DNA of 40,439 nt from Alphaproteobacteria bacterium (lineage in GTDB: Bacteria; Pseudomonadota; Alphaproteobacteria; Reyranellales; Reyranellaceae). Where the stretch lies: contig VGCZ01000047.1 in assembly GCA_016869975.1 (NCBI GenBank), forward strand, positions 1 to 40,439, given 5' to 3'. The notes beneath the pieces are model-generated. The model was not told the origin of the DNA. It did no database searches and saw nothing but the letters and a program-made list of their open reading frames with translations. Made by a program: the position numbers and the translations under genes. Of the stretch, positions 1 to 9,311 are shown one piece after another (positions within the stretch are counted from its first letter, which is position 1; each line of letters opens with the position of its first letter).

Positions 1-648
1 TGCCTGCGCGGCAAGCGCCATCGCCTGGGCATCGGGGAAGCGGCGAATCTCGATCGGCGGCAGGTCGGCGCTGGCGGGGTGATGCGGGTTGGGCGCGAGT
101 CGCAGCCGGCGATCGGCTTCAAAGGCGGCCACCGCCCAAGGTCCGGTGAAGTGCATTGTTTCGCCGTCGCGCCGATAGACCGCGAACACCCATTCAGCGA
201 GCAGCACGGCCGCCGAGGGAATCGCGCGTTCGCTGCGAAGCCGAAGCGCGAGGTCGCCGTCAGTATCGAAGACGATGCTTCCCGCGCTCGCGCGCGCGGC
301 GGCGTTTTCGCTGACTGTCCGGCTCAATGCCTCGGCGACCGCTCGGGCGGTGACCGGCGTGCCGTCGGAGAAACGGCGCCCCGCCTTCAGCGTGACCGTC
401 CATGTCCGATCATCGATCCGCGCCGCACTGTCGGCGAGCTGCGGCTCCAGTCGGCCACTCTGATTCACCGAGAACAGTTTCTCGGCGACCCCGTGGCTCA
501 CCAGCGCCCATCCGGCCGAACCGCGTGCCGGGTCGAGGCCAGCCGACAGAAAGGTCTGGCCGACGACCAGCGGCTCGCGCGCTGTGGCGGGGGAAGAAAG
601 AACCGTAGCCGCGAGGGCGCCGAGGGCAAGCGAACGGCGGCGCATCAT
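1..648 (-). CDS. ABC transporter substrate-binding protein, peptide/nickel (SBP_bac_5) type, 3' end outside window
   Basis: The first 216 codons are present and the gene runs off the left edge. The N-terminus (MMRRRSLALGALAA) has basic residues followed by a hydrophobic stretch ending near residue 23, a secretion signal, so the product should be periplasmic. After it come features of the dipeptide/nickel binding-protein family: an early LFSVNQSGRLEPQLADS segment and the WTVTLKAGRRFSDGTPV segment, where this family describes binding of oligopeptides, nickel or metallophores. GGAG lies about 8 bases before the ATG. It starts 2 bases after the DUF1636 stop, so the two are one operon under the Zur-like promoter near 1211-1246. 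That context suggests a metal or metallophore ligand, but this is inference; an ordinary peptide binder is possible. Permease and ATPase genes are not visible. Confidence 0.82.
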   Translation of the reverse strand, partial: MMRRRSLALGALAATVLSSPATAREPLVVGQTFLSAGLDPARGSAGWALVSHGVAEKLFSVNQSGRLEPQLADSAARIDDRTWTVTLKAGRRFSDGTPVTARAVAEALSRTVSENAAARASAGSIVFDTDGDLALRLRSERAIPSAAVLLAEWVFAVYRRDGETMHFTGPWAVAAFEADRRLRLAPNPHHPASADLPPIEIRRFPDAQAMALAAQA

Positions 649-650
649 GG

Positions 651-1100
651 CTAGTCTCCCAGGCGGTCGGTGGGGCTGCGTGGCCCGGCAGGGAATGAGC
701 GGCGCGACACGACCAGATCGTGCGACGAGTCGAGCGGCGGCACGCGACCCAGGATGCCGGTGCGCATGGAGGCCGGCCGTTGCGGCCGCGTGAGGTAGCC
801 CTCGGGCTCGGTCAGCCACAAATCGATCGTTCGCAACACGTCGGCGGCATGGAGGCCGGGCGCCAGGTCGCCGAAGACGTAGGCGTAGCGCGCCGGATCG
901 GAGAGGGAGATCACGCACGGCCGCAGGCACTGGCTCATGCAATGCACCCGACGAAAGACGATGGGGTGGGCAAGCGCACCGCGCTCGAGTTCGGCCTCCA
1001 TCTCGTGCGCGAGCATGGCGCCGGGGCGCTCCGCGTCAGGCCCGGTCCAGCCGGGCGGCCGACAGCGCGTGCACACTGAGAGCGTGGCGTGGCTGCTCAT
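651..1100 (-). CDS. DUF1636 family protein, predicted 2Fe-2S/metal-binding
   Basis: A 149-residue protein with Cys10, Cys13, Cys54, Cys58 and Cys62 (CTRC near the start and CMSQCLRPC in the middle). This is the arrangement of the DUF1636 family, predicted metal-binding proteins with a thioredoxin-like ferredoxin fold. No signal peptide is visible, so it should be cytoplasmic. The C-terminal ~35 residues are basic and probably disordered. The gene is the first of an operon with a peptide/nickel-type binding protein 2 bases downstream. It has a leader of about 115 bases from a predicted promoter overlapping a Zur-like site. The role is unknown; the family is repeatedly found with metal transport genes, so a part in metal-responsive import or cofactor handling is plausible. 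Confidence 0.8.
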   Translation of the reverse strand: MSSHATLSVCTRCRPPGWTGPDAERPGAMLAHEMEAELERGALAHPIVFRRVHCMSQCLRPCVISLSDPARYAYVFGDLAPGLHAADVLRTIDLWLTEPEGYLTRPQRPASMRTGILGRVPPLDSSHDLVVSRRSFPAGPRSPTDRLGD

Positions 1101-1210
1101 GCGCGACTTACCTACGGATGGAGTGGGAGCAAACGGCGCGCGACGTTCGCGCGGCCAAGCCGGCGCCGGAACGTCACGAGGCGATTAACAGACGCACAAG
1201 TGGCACACAC

Positions 1211-1246
1211 TGTTATGTTATAACGTACTAATTAACGATCGATCAA
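1211..1246 (-). promoter_or_regulatory. Predicted promoter with Zur-like operator before the DUF1636 operon
   Basis: Plus strand 1213-1223 reads TTATGTTATAA. This contains the ATGTTATA half of the known gammaproteobacterial/alphaproteobacterial Zur box (ATGTTATAnTATAACAT); the second half is poorly matched here (CGTACTAAT). On the minus strand TTGATC (1246-1241) and TATAAC (1222-1217) are spaced by 18 bases and form a reasonable sigma70-type promoter that the site overlaps. The same 11-mer occurs in front of znuC at 24844-24854. Apart from this element, nothing further was recognised in the 307-base gap 1101-1407; no B12 riboswitch box was found. Confidence 0.55.
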
Positions 1247-1407
1247 GGTCCGCTGGCCGGGGTGGATAGCCCGGTGCCGATTGATCGGCTGTGGCACCAC
1301 CCCCCACCTTGTTGGCCGTTGGTCCGCTCGCCACGCGATGCTGGATACTGCCCCTGGACAGTTGACGTGGCGCCGGCTCAGGAACGCGCCGGCAGTCTTG
1401 AGAGGGG

Positions 1408-2340
1408 TTACTCGGCGGCGATCGCGGAGTTGTCGACGGTGGCGACGACTGGCGCGATAGGCAGCGTGAAGCGGAAGCGCGCGCCCTTGCCCTCGAGGTT
1501 CTCGGCCGAGATGGTGCCGCCCATCTGGCGCACGATCTCATAGCTGATCGACAGGCCCAGGCCCGTGCCCTTGCCACCGGGCTTGGTGGTGAAGAACGGC
1601 TCGAACAGGCGCGGCAGGACTTTGGGCGGAATGCCGGGGCCGTTGTCCTCGACGTCGACGACGACACCCGAACCGTCGGGCTTCGGGTAGGCATGGACGC
1701 GGATCGTGGGCGGCGCGTCGCCGGGCTTCTCGAGCATGGCGTCGCGGGCGTTGAGCACCAGGTTGATCACCACCTGCTGCAGGCGGTTGGCGTGGCCCAG
1801 CACCTGGCCGCAGGCCTCGTCGAGCCGCAGCTCGATGGCGACGCTGGCCAGGCGCAACTGCTCGTGGACCAGGTCGGCGGCGCCGCGCAGGGCGTCGGGA
1901 ACCGAGAACGGTGTCGGCTGATCGTCGGGCTTGCGCGCGAAGATGCGCAGGTCGCGGATGATGGTCGAGGCGCGCTCGGTCTGGTTGGCGATGCGCTCGA
2001 GCTTGCGCCCGGTGAACTCGCGTAGCTCGGCCGGCACGACGCCGGGCTCGGCGAGCTGGAACTCCTCGTTCAGGGTCTCGGCGGCGAGACGGATCACCGC
2101 CAGCGGCTGGTTGATCTCATGCGCGATGCTCGAGGCCATCTCGCCCAGGGTCGCCAGGCGCGAGGCGTCGAACAGGCGGACCTCGGCGGCGCGGCGCATC
2201 GTCTCGTCGACGCCCAGCAGCACGAGGTGGCGCATGCGGCCGTCCTCGGCGTAGTCGGCCTGCGCGGTGACGCGGATGATGCGCTTCTCTTGTCGGGTGT
2301 CGTTCAGGGTAACGTCAAACTCGACCGGCGCGCGCGCCAT
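1408..2340 (-). CDS. Sensor histidine kinase, C-terminal part (HisKA + HATPase), separated from the N-terminal part by a frameshift
   Basis: This frame carries the kinase core of the protein whose sensor half lies at 2315-4360. It opens with the end of a PAS domain, then the dimerisation/phospho-acceptor helix with [11 protein letters not shown] (the His is the predicted phosphorylation site). The ATP-binding domain follows, with the N box ([10 protein letters not shown]), G1 ([10 protein letters not shown]), F box (FEPFFTTK) and G2 (GTGLGLS). All catalytic boxes are intact. The given start (2340) is the ATG closest to the junction; the open frame itself extends to 2418. If one GC unit were added in the run at 2328-2337, the two halves would join into a protein of about 990 residues. 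Downstream of the two response regulators in one operon. Confidence 0.8.
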   Translation of the reverse strand: MARAPVEFDVTLNDTRQEKRIIRVTAQADYAEDGRMRHLVLLGVDETMRRAAEVRLFDASRLATLGEMASSIAHEINQPLAVIRLAAETLNEEFQLAEPGVVPAELREFTGRKLERIANQTERASTIIRDLRIFARKPDDQPTPFSVPDALRGAADLVHEQLRLASVAIELRLDEACGQVLGHANRLQQVVINLVLNARDAMLEKPGDAPPTIRVHAYPKPDGSGVVVDVEDNGPGIPPKVLPRLFEPFFTTKPGGKGTGLGLSISYEIVRQMGGTISAENLEGKGARFRFTLPIAPVVATVDNSAIAAE

Positions 2341-4360
2341 CGGCCGTGGCGAAGGTCTCGACCACGCGGATATCGGGCGGGCAAGGGATGACGAGGTCGA
2401 GCGGCTGGCCGACGACATCCTCGTGGCTGAGCCCGGTGAGCGCCAGGAAGCCGCTATTGGCCATGGTGACGCGGCCGTCGCGATCGACCAGCAGGATCAG
2501 GGCGCCGCTCGAATGCACGATCGAGCTCAGCCGGCTCATCTCGTTGCGCAGCTGCAGGACAAGGTGGTGCTGCTTGTGGATGTCGCGGATCACGCCGGAG
2601 ATGACGCTGTTGCCGGCGTCGCCCGATTCGCCGGCGCCCAGCCGGATCTCGACGAAGCGCGCGGCGCCATCAGGGCGCACGGCGCGGCAAACCACGGTAA
2701 GCGGCGCGCCGCGCGGGTGCACGCTGCGCATGGCGCGCCGCACCTTGTCGTGGTCCTGCTCGTGGATCAGCGTGAGGATGTCGCGACCGTGGAGGCTGTC
2801 GGCGGGATAGCCCAGGAAGCGGGTCACCCGGGCGCTGATGTAGGTGATGTCGCCCGAACGGCCGCAGGAGAACACGACGTCGGCCAGCGAGTTCACCAGG
2901 TTTTCGTAGCGCCGGCGACTGGCCTGCAGCTCGCCCTCGCGACGCTTCAGGGGCGTGATGTCGAGCTGCATGCGCACGCGCTCGCCGCTGCCCATGCCGA
3001 CACCGAAGTTGCGTTGCCAGGAACCGTCGGGGGCCGGCGAGTCGTAGGGCTCGCCGGCGTGGGAGCCCTCGATCAGCAGCTGGCGCGTCGCTGCCCAATC
3101 GTGGTCGGGCCGCTTGGCTCGCTCCTGCTCGATCAAGTCGTCGAGCAGCTCGGTGAAGGTGCGGCCAAGCGCGTGCGGGCCGACGATCGCGCCGTTGAGC
3201 TCGACCGAACGGCGATTGTAGAGAATGAGGCGGTCGTCGCGATCGAACAGGCCGAACGACACCGGCAGCGTGTCGATGGCCTCGAGCAGCAGGCGCGTGG
3301 TCGAGGAGGCGCGCGCGCGTTCGGCATTGGTCGCCAGCGTGCGTTGGCCAAGCAGCATCAGAGTGATGCCCAGCAGCACGCTCAGCGCGATGGCGCCGGC
3401 GACGTACCGCGACTGGTGCGCGGCGACCGAGCCATTGATGGGGCCGAGATCGAAGCCGACGGAGACGATGAGCGGCAAGCCATCGAGGCGGTGATAATAC
3501 GAGAGGCTTTGGCGGTCAGAAGTATCGCGCCGTAGGCGGCCGCTGGAGGCGCTCTGTTCGGCGTCGACAAGATCGGGCGCCCTGGTGGCGGCGCTCAGTG
3601 CGGCCTCCAAGGCGTAAGATCGCGCGCGCAGCAGGCCGTCGGTGCCGACCAACTCGATGTGTCCGCCGGGAGCGAGTTTCAGGCTGCGCCAGGACTCGGC
3701 GAAGTACGCGGGGTCGACGGCTGCTACGACGATGCCCAGTAGCCTGCCGTCGGCGTCGCGCACCGCGCGCGAGATAAACACTGACCATTTGCCGCTGATC
3801 TGGCCGATGATCGGCTGGCTGATCAAAAGACCCGTGTCGGGCGAGCGCAGATGCGGGGCGATGTGGCCGCGGGCCGACAGATCCGGCCCGTCGGCGATCG
3901 GGCCCTCGTGGGTCTGCACGAGCCGACCCCGCTCATCGATGAGGCCGAGCATGACGACCTGGCCAAGCGAGACCGCGCCCTCTTCGACCAGCGCCCGCAC
4001 CGATACACCGCCGCTGTCGCGACGCACTTCACGGGCGACATATCGCAGACGCTCCTCGACATTGGCGAATGTGCGCTGCACGTGCTCGCTGACGATCGCG
4101 GTTAGGCCCTCAGCGTCACGAAAGGCCGTTTCGTGCGCCTCGAGATGGCCGGAGTCGATGAGCTTTTTGGTGCCGAATGCGATGGTGCTGATCATCAGCA
4201 CGGCGATCAGCAGCACCAGGCGTAGCTCGCGGACGAGAGCCCACAGCCCGAGCGAGTTCGTGTCGTTCAGCGCGGGCGCAAGAAAGCGCTGGGCATATTC
4301 GACCGAAAGCGCCGTGGCCTCGCGGTCTGGCGCGGGCGAACGGCTGTCAGTCATGGCCAT
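2315..4360 (-). CDS. Sensor histidine kinase, N-terminal sensory part (Cache-like + three PAS), frameshifted before the kinase domain
   Basis: 681 residues. Transmembrane helix 1 is at about 47-63 (RLVLLIAVLMISTIAFG), followed by a periplasmic region of about 250 residues resembling a double-Cache sensor, then helix 2 at about 319-338. Cytoplasmic PAS domains follow at about 355-475, 482-595 and 609 onward. The reading frame then meets (GC)5 at 2328-2337, continues as GARAGRV and stops, in the middle of the third PAS domain. The remaining PAS and kinase are in another frame. Loss of one GC dinucleotide explains the break exactly. It could be a real inactivation, reversible slippage or an assembly error. 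ATG at 4354 is an alternative start. The ligand is not predictable. Confidence 0.82.
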   Translation of the reverse strand: MAMTDSRSPAPDREATALSVEYAQRFLAPALNDTNSLGLWALVRELRLVLLIAVLMISTIAFGTKKLIDSGHLEAHETAFRDAEGLTAIVSEHVQRTFANVEERLRYVAREVRRDSGGVSVRALVEEGAVSLGQVVMLGLIDERGRLVQTHEGPIADGPDLSARGHIAPHLRSPDTGLLISQPIIGQISGKWSVFISRAVRDADGRLLGIVVAAVDPAYFAESWRSLKLAPGGHIELVGTDGLLRARSYALEAALSAATRAPDLVDAEQSASSGRLRRDTSDRQSLSYYHRLDGLPLIVSVGFDLGPINGSVAAHQSRYVAGAIALSVLLGITLMLLGQRTLATNAERARASSTTRLLLEAIDTLPVSFGLFDRDDRLILYNRRSVELNGAIVGPHALGRTFTELLDDLIEQERAKRPDHDWAATRQLLIEGSHAGEPYDSPAPDGSWQRNFGVGMGSGERVRMQLDITPLKRREGELQASRRRYENLVNSLADVVFSCGRSGDITYISARVTRFLGYPADSLHGRDILTLIHEQDHDKVRRAMRSVHPRGAPLTVVCRAVRPDGAARFVEIRLGAGESGDAGNSVISGVIRDIHKQHHLVLQLRNEMSRLSSIVHSSGALILLVDRDGRVTMANSGFLALTGLSHEDVVGQPLDLVIPCPPDIRVVETFATADGARAGRV

Positions 4361-4392
4361 GACCTGTCTCTTTCGTCGCAGGGAAGCGGCCG

Positions 4393-4827
4393 TTACGGGT
4401 CCTTACCCGCGATATCGCGGCGAGGCGCGCCCGCCTGGATGGCGCGGTTGAGTTCGGAGAGGCTGAACGGCTTGAGCAGCACATGCTCCGCGCCCGACGC
4501 CTGGGCCTGGTCGATGCCTTCCTGGTCGAGATGGCCGGTCATCGCCACGCGACGTAGCGCGTTCGGGCCGCCGGCGCCGGCGGAGCGCAGCAGGTCCAAA
4601 CCGCTGCCGCCGGGCAGGCGCACATCGGTCAGCAGAAGGTCCAGCCGGTGGGCGCAGTCTTTCAGCTGCTCGAGCGCCTCGTCGAAGTTCGAGGCGGTCC
4701 GCACGTCGTGGCCACGACGACGCAGGAAGGCGGAAATCTCGGCCAGTAACTCGATCTCGTCCTCGACGAGCAGCACCAGGCGGCGGTGGGTCGGGTCGGT
4801 GGTGGCGGTATCAGGCGGGGCTGGCAT
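4393..4827 (-). CDS. Single-domain response regulator (CheY-like receiver)
   Basis: 144 residues consisting of one receiver domain with no output domain. Visible hallmarks are the acidic pocket (VEDE), the phospho-acceptor Asp in LLLTDVRLPGGSG, the conserved Thr in AMTGH and the Lys in LLKPF. The ATG at 4827 overlaps the end of the preceding receiver gene by 17 bases and is preferred because it gives a short N-terminal tail before the first strand; an in-frame ATG at 4860 is possible. It lies 32 bases upstream of the histidine kinase and is probably co-transcribed with it. It likely acts by protein-protein contact or as a phosphate sink or relay; the partner is unknown. Confidence 0.85.
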   Translation of the reverse strand: MPAPPDTATTDPTHRRLVLLVEDEIELLAEISAFLRRRGHDVRTASNFDEALEQLKDCAHRLDLLLTDVRLPGGSGLDLLRSAGAGGPNALRRVAMTGHLDQEGIDQAQASGAEHVLLKPFSLSELNRAIQAGAPRRDIAGKDP

Positions 4828-5182
4828 CGAGCGCACCGATGAAGCGGGCGAGCACCACAAGCGGCACCGGCTTGTCGACGACCTGCACCGTGGGCAGGCG
4901 GGCCAAGGTGCCGTAGCGCACGAGTTCGCGATTGCCGGACATCAGGACCCATTTTGTGCCGGGCATGCTGTCGGCCATACGGGCGCAGAAGCTCACGCCA
5001 TCGCCATCGGGCAGGTTGATATCGGAGAGGATCAGCCGCGGCTTCAACCCTTGCTGGCAGGCCTCATCCGCCTGGGCGATGGTTTCGCAGCACACGACGC
5101 TGCGTCCGCGACGCGCCAGGAAATCAACGATCTCGTCGCGAAGAAACGCGTCGTCCTCGATGACCAAGATTTCATTAGCCAT
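4811..5182 (-). CDS. Single-domain response regulator (CheY-like receiver), first gene of the signalling operon
   Basis: A 123-residue stand-alone receiver. The N-terminus ILVIEDD supplies the acidic pair, LILSDINLPDGDG the phosphorylated Asp, LMSGN the Ser/Thr position and VVDKPVP the conserved Lys followed by Pro. No DNA-binding or enzymatic output domain is present. It is the promoter-proximal gene of a three-gene unit with a second receiver (17-base overlap) and a large PAS histidine kinase. Two receivers served by one kinase suggests a branched or relay pathway, but the order of phosphotransfer cannot be read from the sequence. Confidence 0.86.
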   Translation of the reverse strand: MANEILVIEDDAFLRDEIVDFLARRGRSVVCCETIAQADEACQQGLKPRLILSDINLPDGDGVSFCARMADSMPGTKWVLMSGNRELVRYGTLARLPTVQVVDKPVPLVVLARFIGALDASPA

Positions 5183-5220
5183 GAATGTTTCCGTCGGGAC
5201 AACAGTTTAAATTAGTATCT

Positions 5221-5250
5221 TATATAATCGCTTTAGCTGTGCAATAGCAA
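5221..5250 (-). promoter_or_regulatory. Possible promoter of the response regulator/kinase operon
   Basis: On the minus strand TTGCTA (5250-5245) is followed after 18 bases by TATATA (5226-5221), in a markedly AT-rich patch of an otherwise GC-rich region. The site is about 40 bases before the first receiver gene. The rest of the gap 5183-5552 shows no other feature I can support. Confidence 0.35.
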
Positions 5251-5552
5251 GTGAGTATTGGTCGATTAAGCCCTCTGGTCTGCAGCATATAGTATGCGGA
5301 AAGCGGGTCGCTGGTCGAATGTCGCGGCGATGGCGAATACATGGATCGTCGGCCCCGGAGTTGGCTGGTCGAGTCGTTCGTCCGCTCAACGGCGGATTGT
5401 GCGGCTGGCCTGGTGACAGTCGCGTCATGATTGGCGGCGGACACAGAACCCGGCCGGCGGCGCGTCGGGGCGATACCCAAATGACCCGGACCTCCAGCAA
5501 TCTGACGCGCCACCATCTCGGCGAGTATGGCGGGGCCTTGGGGTCGATCACG

Positions 5553-5729
5553 ATGAATCTTCGCCAGATCGAGGCCTTTCTGGCTGTCTTCGAGGAGGGC
5601 GCGTTCAGCGCCGGCGCAGCACGACTGAAGGTCGCCCAGCCAACCGTCAGTAAGCCGGTGGACGCGCTGGAGCGCACCGGGTCCAGCGCGCGCTGGTTGG
5701 CGGGACGGTCGACTGGTCGCGCGGGGTGA
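5553..5729 (+). pseudogene. Remnant of a LysR-family regulator (HTH only)
   Basis: The 58-codon frame begins MNLRQIEAFLAVFEEGAFS and continues AARLKVAQPTVSKPVDALER. This is the winged-helix DNA-binding start of LysR-type regulators (helix-turn-helix with the SAAA-xxLxxxQPTVSxxIxxLE pattern, here slightly decayed). The normal continuation (LGxxLFxR and the ~200-residue effector domain) is missing; the frame reads through unrelated residues to a stop and mnmG starts 36 bases later. This is a truncated relic, probably left by the rearrangement that removed mnmE from its usual place before mnmG. A functional mini-regulator is unlikely because the wing and dimer helix are incomplete. Confidence 0.7.
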
Positions 5730-5765
5730 GTCGGCAGGCTTGACTCGGCGGGGCGCGTTCGCAAT

Positions 5766-7697
<1,932 letters not shown>

Positions 7698-7713
7698 AAC
7701 ACTCTGTCGCGGC

Positions 7714-7880
7714 GCCCCTCCTCCCTTCCCCCGCCGGCGGGGGAAGGTGGCAGCGCGAAGCGCTGACGGATGGGGGTGGCTCTGGCGGTCAGACGCGATC
7801 CGCGGATGAGATCTCATTCGTCTGCGACCGCCACCCCCATCTGGCGCTTCGCGCCGCCTTCCCCCGCCAGCGGGGGAAGG
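7714..7880. repeat. Long imperfect inverted repeat between the two parS sites
   Basis: The left arm (about 7714-7780) holds CTCCCTTCCCCCGCCGGCGG, then AGCGCGAAGCGC and GGATGGGGGTGGC. The right arm (about 7825-7885) holds the complements in reverse order: GCCACCCCCATC, GCGCTTCGCGC and CCGCCAGCGGGGGAAGGGAG. Inner arms CAGACG/CGTCTG and a perfect 12-base centre ATGAGATCTCAT (7806-7817) complete the palindrome. Together with the flanking parS sites the symmetric unit spans about 7687-7904. It looks like a repetitive extragenic palindrome and may also act as the mnmG terminator, though there is no T-run. Confidence 0.75.
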
Positions 7881-7887
7881 GAGGAGT

Positions 7888-8469
7888 GTGTTTCACGTGA
7901 AACACGCCGCCAAGCTCCAGACCTATGCCGACCTGCTGCGCAAGTGGCAGCGGTCGATCAACCTCGTGGGTCGCTCGACGCTCGACGATCTGGAGCGGCG
8001 GCATTTCGACGATTCGCTTCAGCTTCTGTCGCTGCTGCCGTCTGAAGCCCGGTCTTTGCTCGACCTGGGCTCCGGCGCCGGCTTCCCGGGCCTCGTCATC
8101 GCCGCCGAACGCCCCGACATCGCCGTCACCCTGGTCGAATCCGACCAACGCAAGGCCGCCTTCCTGATCGAGGTCGCGCGCGCCATCGCGCCCAACGCTA
8201 CGGTCAAGGCGACCCGCATCGAGGCCCTGCCGCCCTTCCCCGTCGACGTCGTGACCGCCCGCGCCCTGGCGCCGCTGCCGAAACTGCTCGCCTGGGCCGC
8301 GCCCTTCGCGGTTGACCCCGCTATTTGCCTTTTCCACAAGGGCGCCACCGTCGACGCCGAATTGACCGAGGCGGCGCGGGGCTGGATGATGGACGTCCAG
8401 CGCGTGCCCAGCGTGACGGAGCCCAACGCCTCCATCCTCCGGATCGCGCGGCTGCGCCCGCGCATCTGA
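7888..8469 (+). CDS. rsmG: 16S rRNA (guanine(527)-N7)-methyltransferase RsmG (GidB)
   Basis: 193 residues. It methylates N7 of G527 in 16S rRNA with S-adenosylmethionine. The SAM-binding motif is LLDLGSGAGFPGLVIA, followed by the family segments VESDQRKAAFL and TARALAPL. GTG at 7888 is the only reasonable start: it is preceded by GGGAGGA, and its first codons lie in a perfect parS, so the N-terminus FHVKH is dictated by the centromere. The length is slightly below the usual ~205-215. It is followed closely by parA (8 bases), forming the conserved alphaproteobacterial mnmG-rsmG-parA-parB order. Confidence 0.95.
   Translation: MFHVKHAAKLQTYADLLRKWQRSINLVGRSTLDDLERRHFDDSLQLLSLLPSEARSLLDLGSGAGFPGLVIAAERPDIAVTLVESDQRKAAFLIEVARAIAPNATVKATRIEALPPFPVDVVTARALAPLPKLLAWAAPFAVDPAICLFHKGATVDAELTEAARGWMMDVQRVPSVTEPNASILRIARLRPRI
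7889..7904 (+). other. parS: parS centromere site 2, perfect (overlaps rsmG start)
   Basis: TGTTTCACGTGAAACA is an exact 16/16 match to the ParB-binding consensus. It starts one base into the GTG start codon of rsmG and therefore encodes residues 2-6 (FHVKH). The two sites are 203 bases apart (start to start). Confidence 0.95.
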
Positions 8470-8477
8470 GAGCCCGA

Positions 8478-9311
8478 GTGTCCGACGCCCCCGCCGTTCC
8501 GCCGACACCACCCCGCATATACGCGCTCGCCAACCAGAAGGGCGGCGTCGGCAAGACCACGACCGCGATCAACCTCGCCACCGCGCTCGCCGCCGTCGGC
8601 CAGAAGGTGCTGTTGATCGACCTCGACCCGCAGGGCAACGCCTCGACCGGGCTGGGTGTCGGCGCGGCCGAGCGCAAGACTGGCACCTACGAAGCCCTGC
8701 TTGGCCTGGCGCCGCTCGCCGAGGCGATCGTCGAGACCCGCATTCCCCACCTGTTCGTCGCGCCCGCCAATGTGAACCTGGCCGGCGCCGAGCTCGAGCT
8801 GATCGACATCGAGCGCCGCGAGTTCCGCCTGAAGGATGCGCTCGACGCCAGCGACGCGCGTGCGCGCTGGGACGTGATTCTGATCGACTGCCCGCCCTCG
8901 CTCGGCCTGCTGACATTGAACGCATTGGTTGCAGCCGACGCCGTGCTGGCACCGCTGCAATGCGAGTTTTTCGCGCTCGAAGGCATCGGCCACCTGGTGC
9001 GCACCGTCGATCGCATCAAGCGCGGACTCAACCCTGGATTGCATATCGCCGGGATCATCCTGACCATGATGGACCGCCGCAATAATCTCGCCGTCCAGGT
9101 CGAGAAGGATGTGCGCGCGCATTTCGGCGAGGTCGCCTTCGGCACCACGATCCCGCGCAACGTGCGCATCTCGGAGGCGCCGTCACACGGCCTGCCGGTG
9201 CTGGTCTACGACAAGGATTGCAGCGGATCGCAGGCCTACATCCTGCTGGCGGGCGAGCTGCTGCGGCGGCGCCGGCTGGGCATTCCCGCGTCAGAGAGAG
9301 CCGCGCAATGA
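8478..9311 (+). CDS. parA: Chromosome partitioning ATPase ParA
   Basis: 277 residues. This Walker-type ATPase binds DNA nonspecifically as an ATP dimer and drives segregation of ParB-parS complexes. The deviant Walker A KGGVGKTT is near residue 20, the Walker A' region reads LLIDLDPQGNASTGLG, Walker B reads DVILIDCPPSLGLLT, and the C-terminal IPRNVRISEAPSHGLPV segment is typical of chromosomal ParA/Soj. GTG at 8478, 8 bases after rsmG, is chosen because upstream codons in this frame lie within rsmG. It overlaps parB by ATGA, indicating translational coupling. Confidence 0.96.
   Translation: MSDAPAVPPTPPRIYALANQKGGVGKTTTAINLATALAAVGQKVLLIDLDPQGNASTGLGVGAAERKTGTYEALLGLAPLAEAIVETRIPHLFVAPANVNLAGAELELIDIERREFRLKDALDASDARARWDVILIDCPPSLGLLTLNALVAADAVLAPLQCEFFALEGIGHLVRTVDRIKRGLNPGLHIAGIILTMMDRRNNLAVQVEKDVRAHFGEVAFGTTIPRNVRISEAPSHGLPVLVYDKDCSGSQAYILLAGELLRRRRLGIPASERAAQ

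Noticed and set aside
1101-1407. Cobalamin riboswitch before the DUF1636 gene
   Set aside because: I looked because such proteins can neighbour cobalt/B12 genes, but no B12-box-like segment is present; a Zur-like site is a better explanation.
2267-3535. Plus-strand open frame over the histidine kinase
   Set aside because: A shadow of the kinase; Asp/His/Ala-rich composition without motifs.
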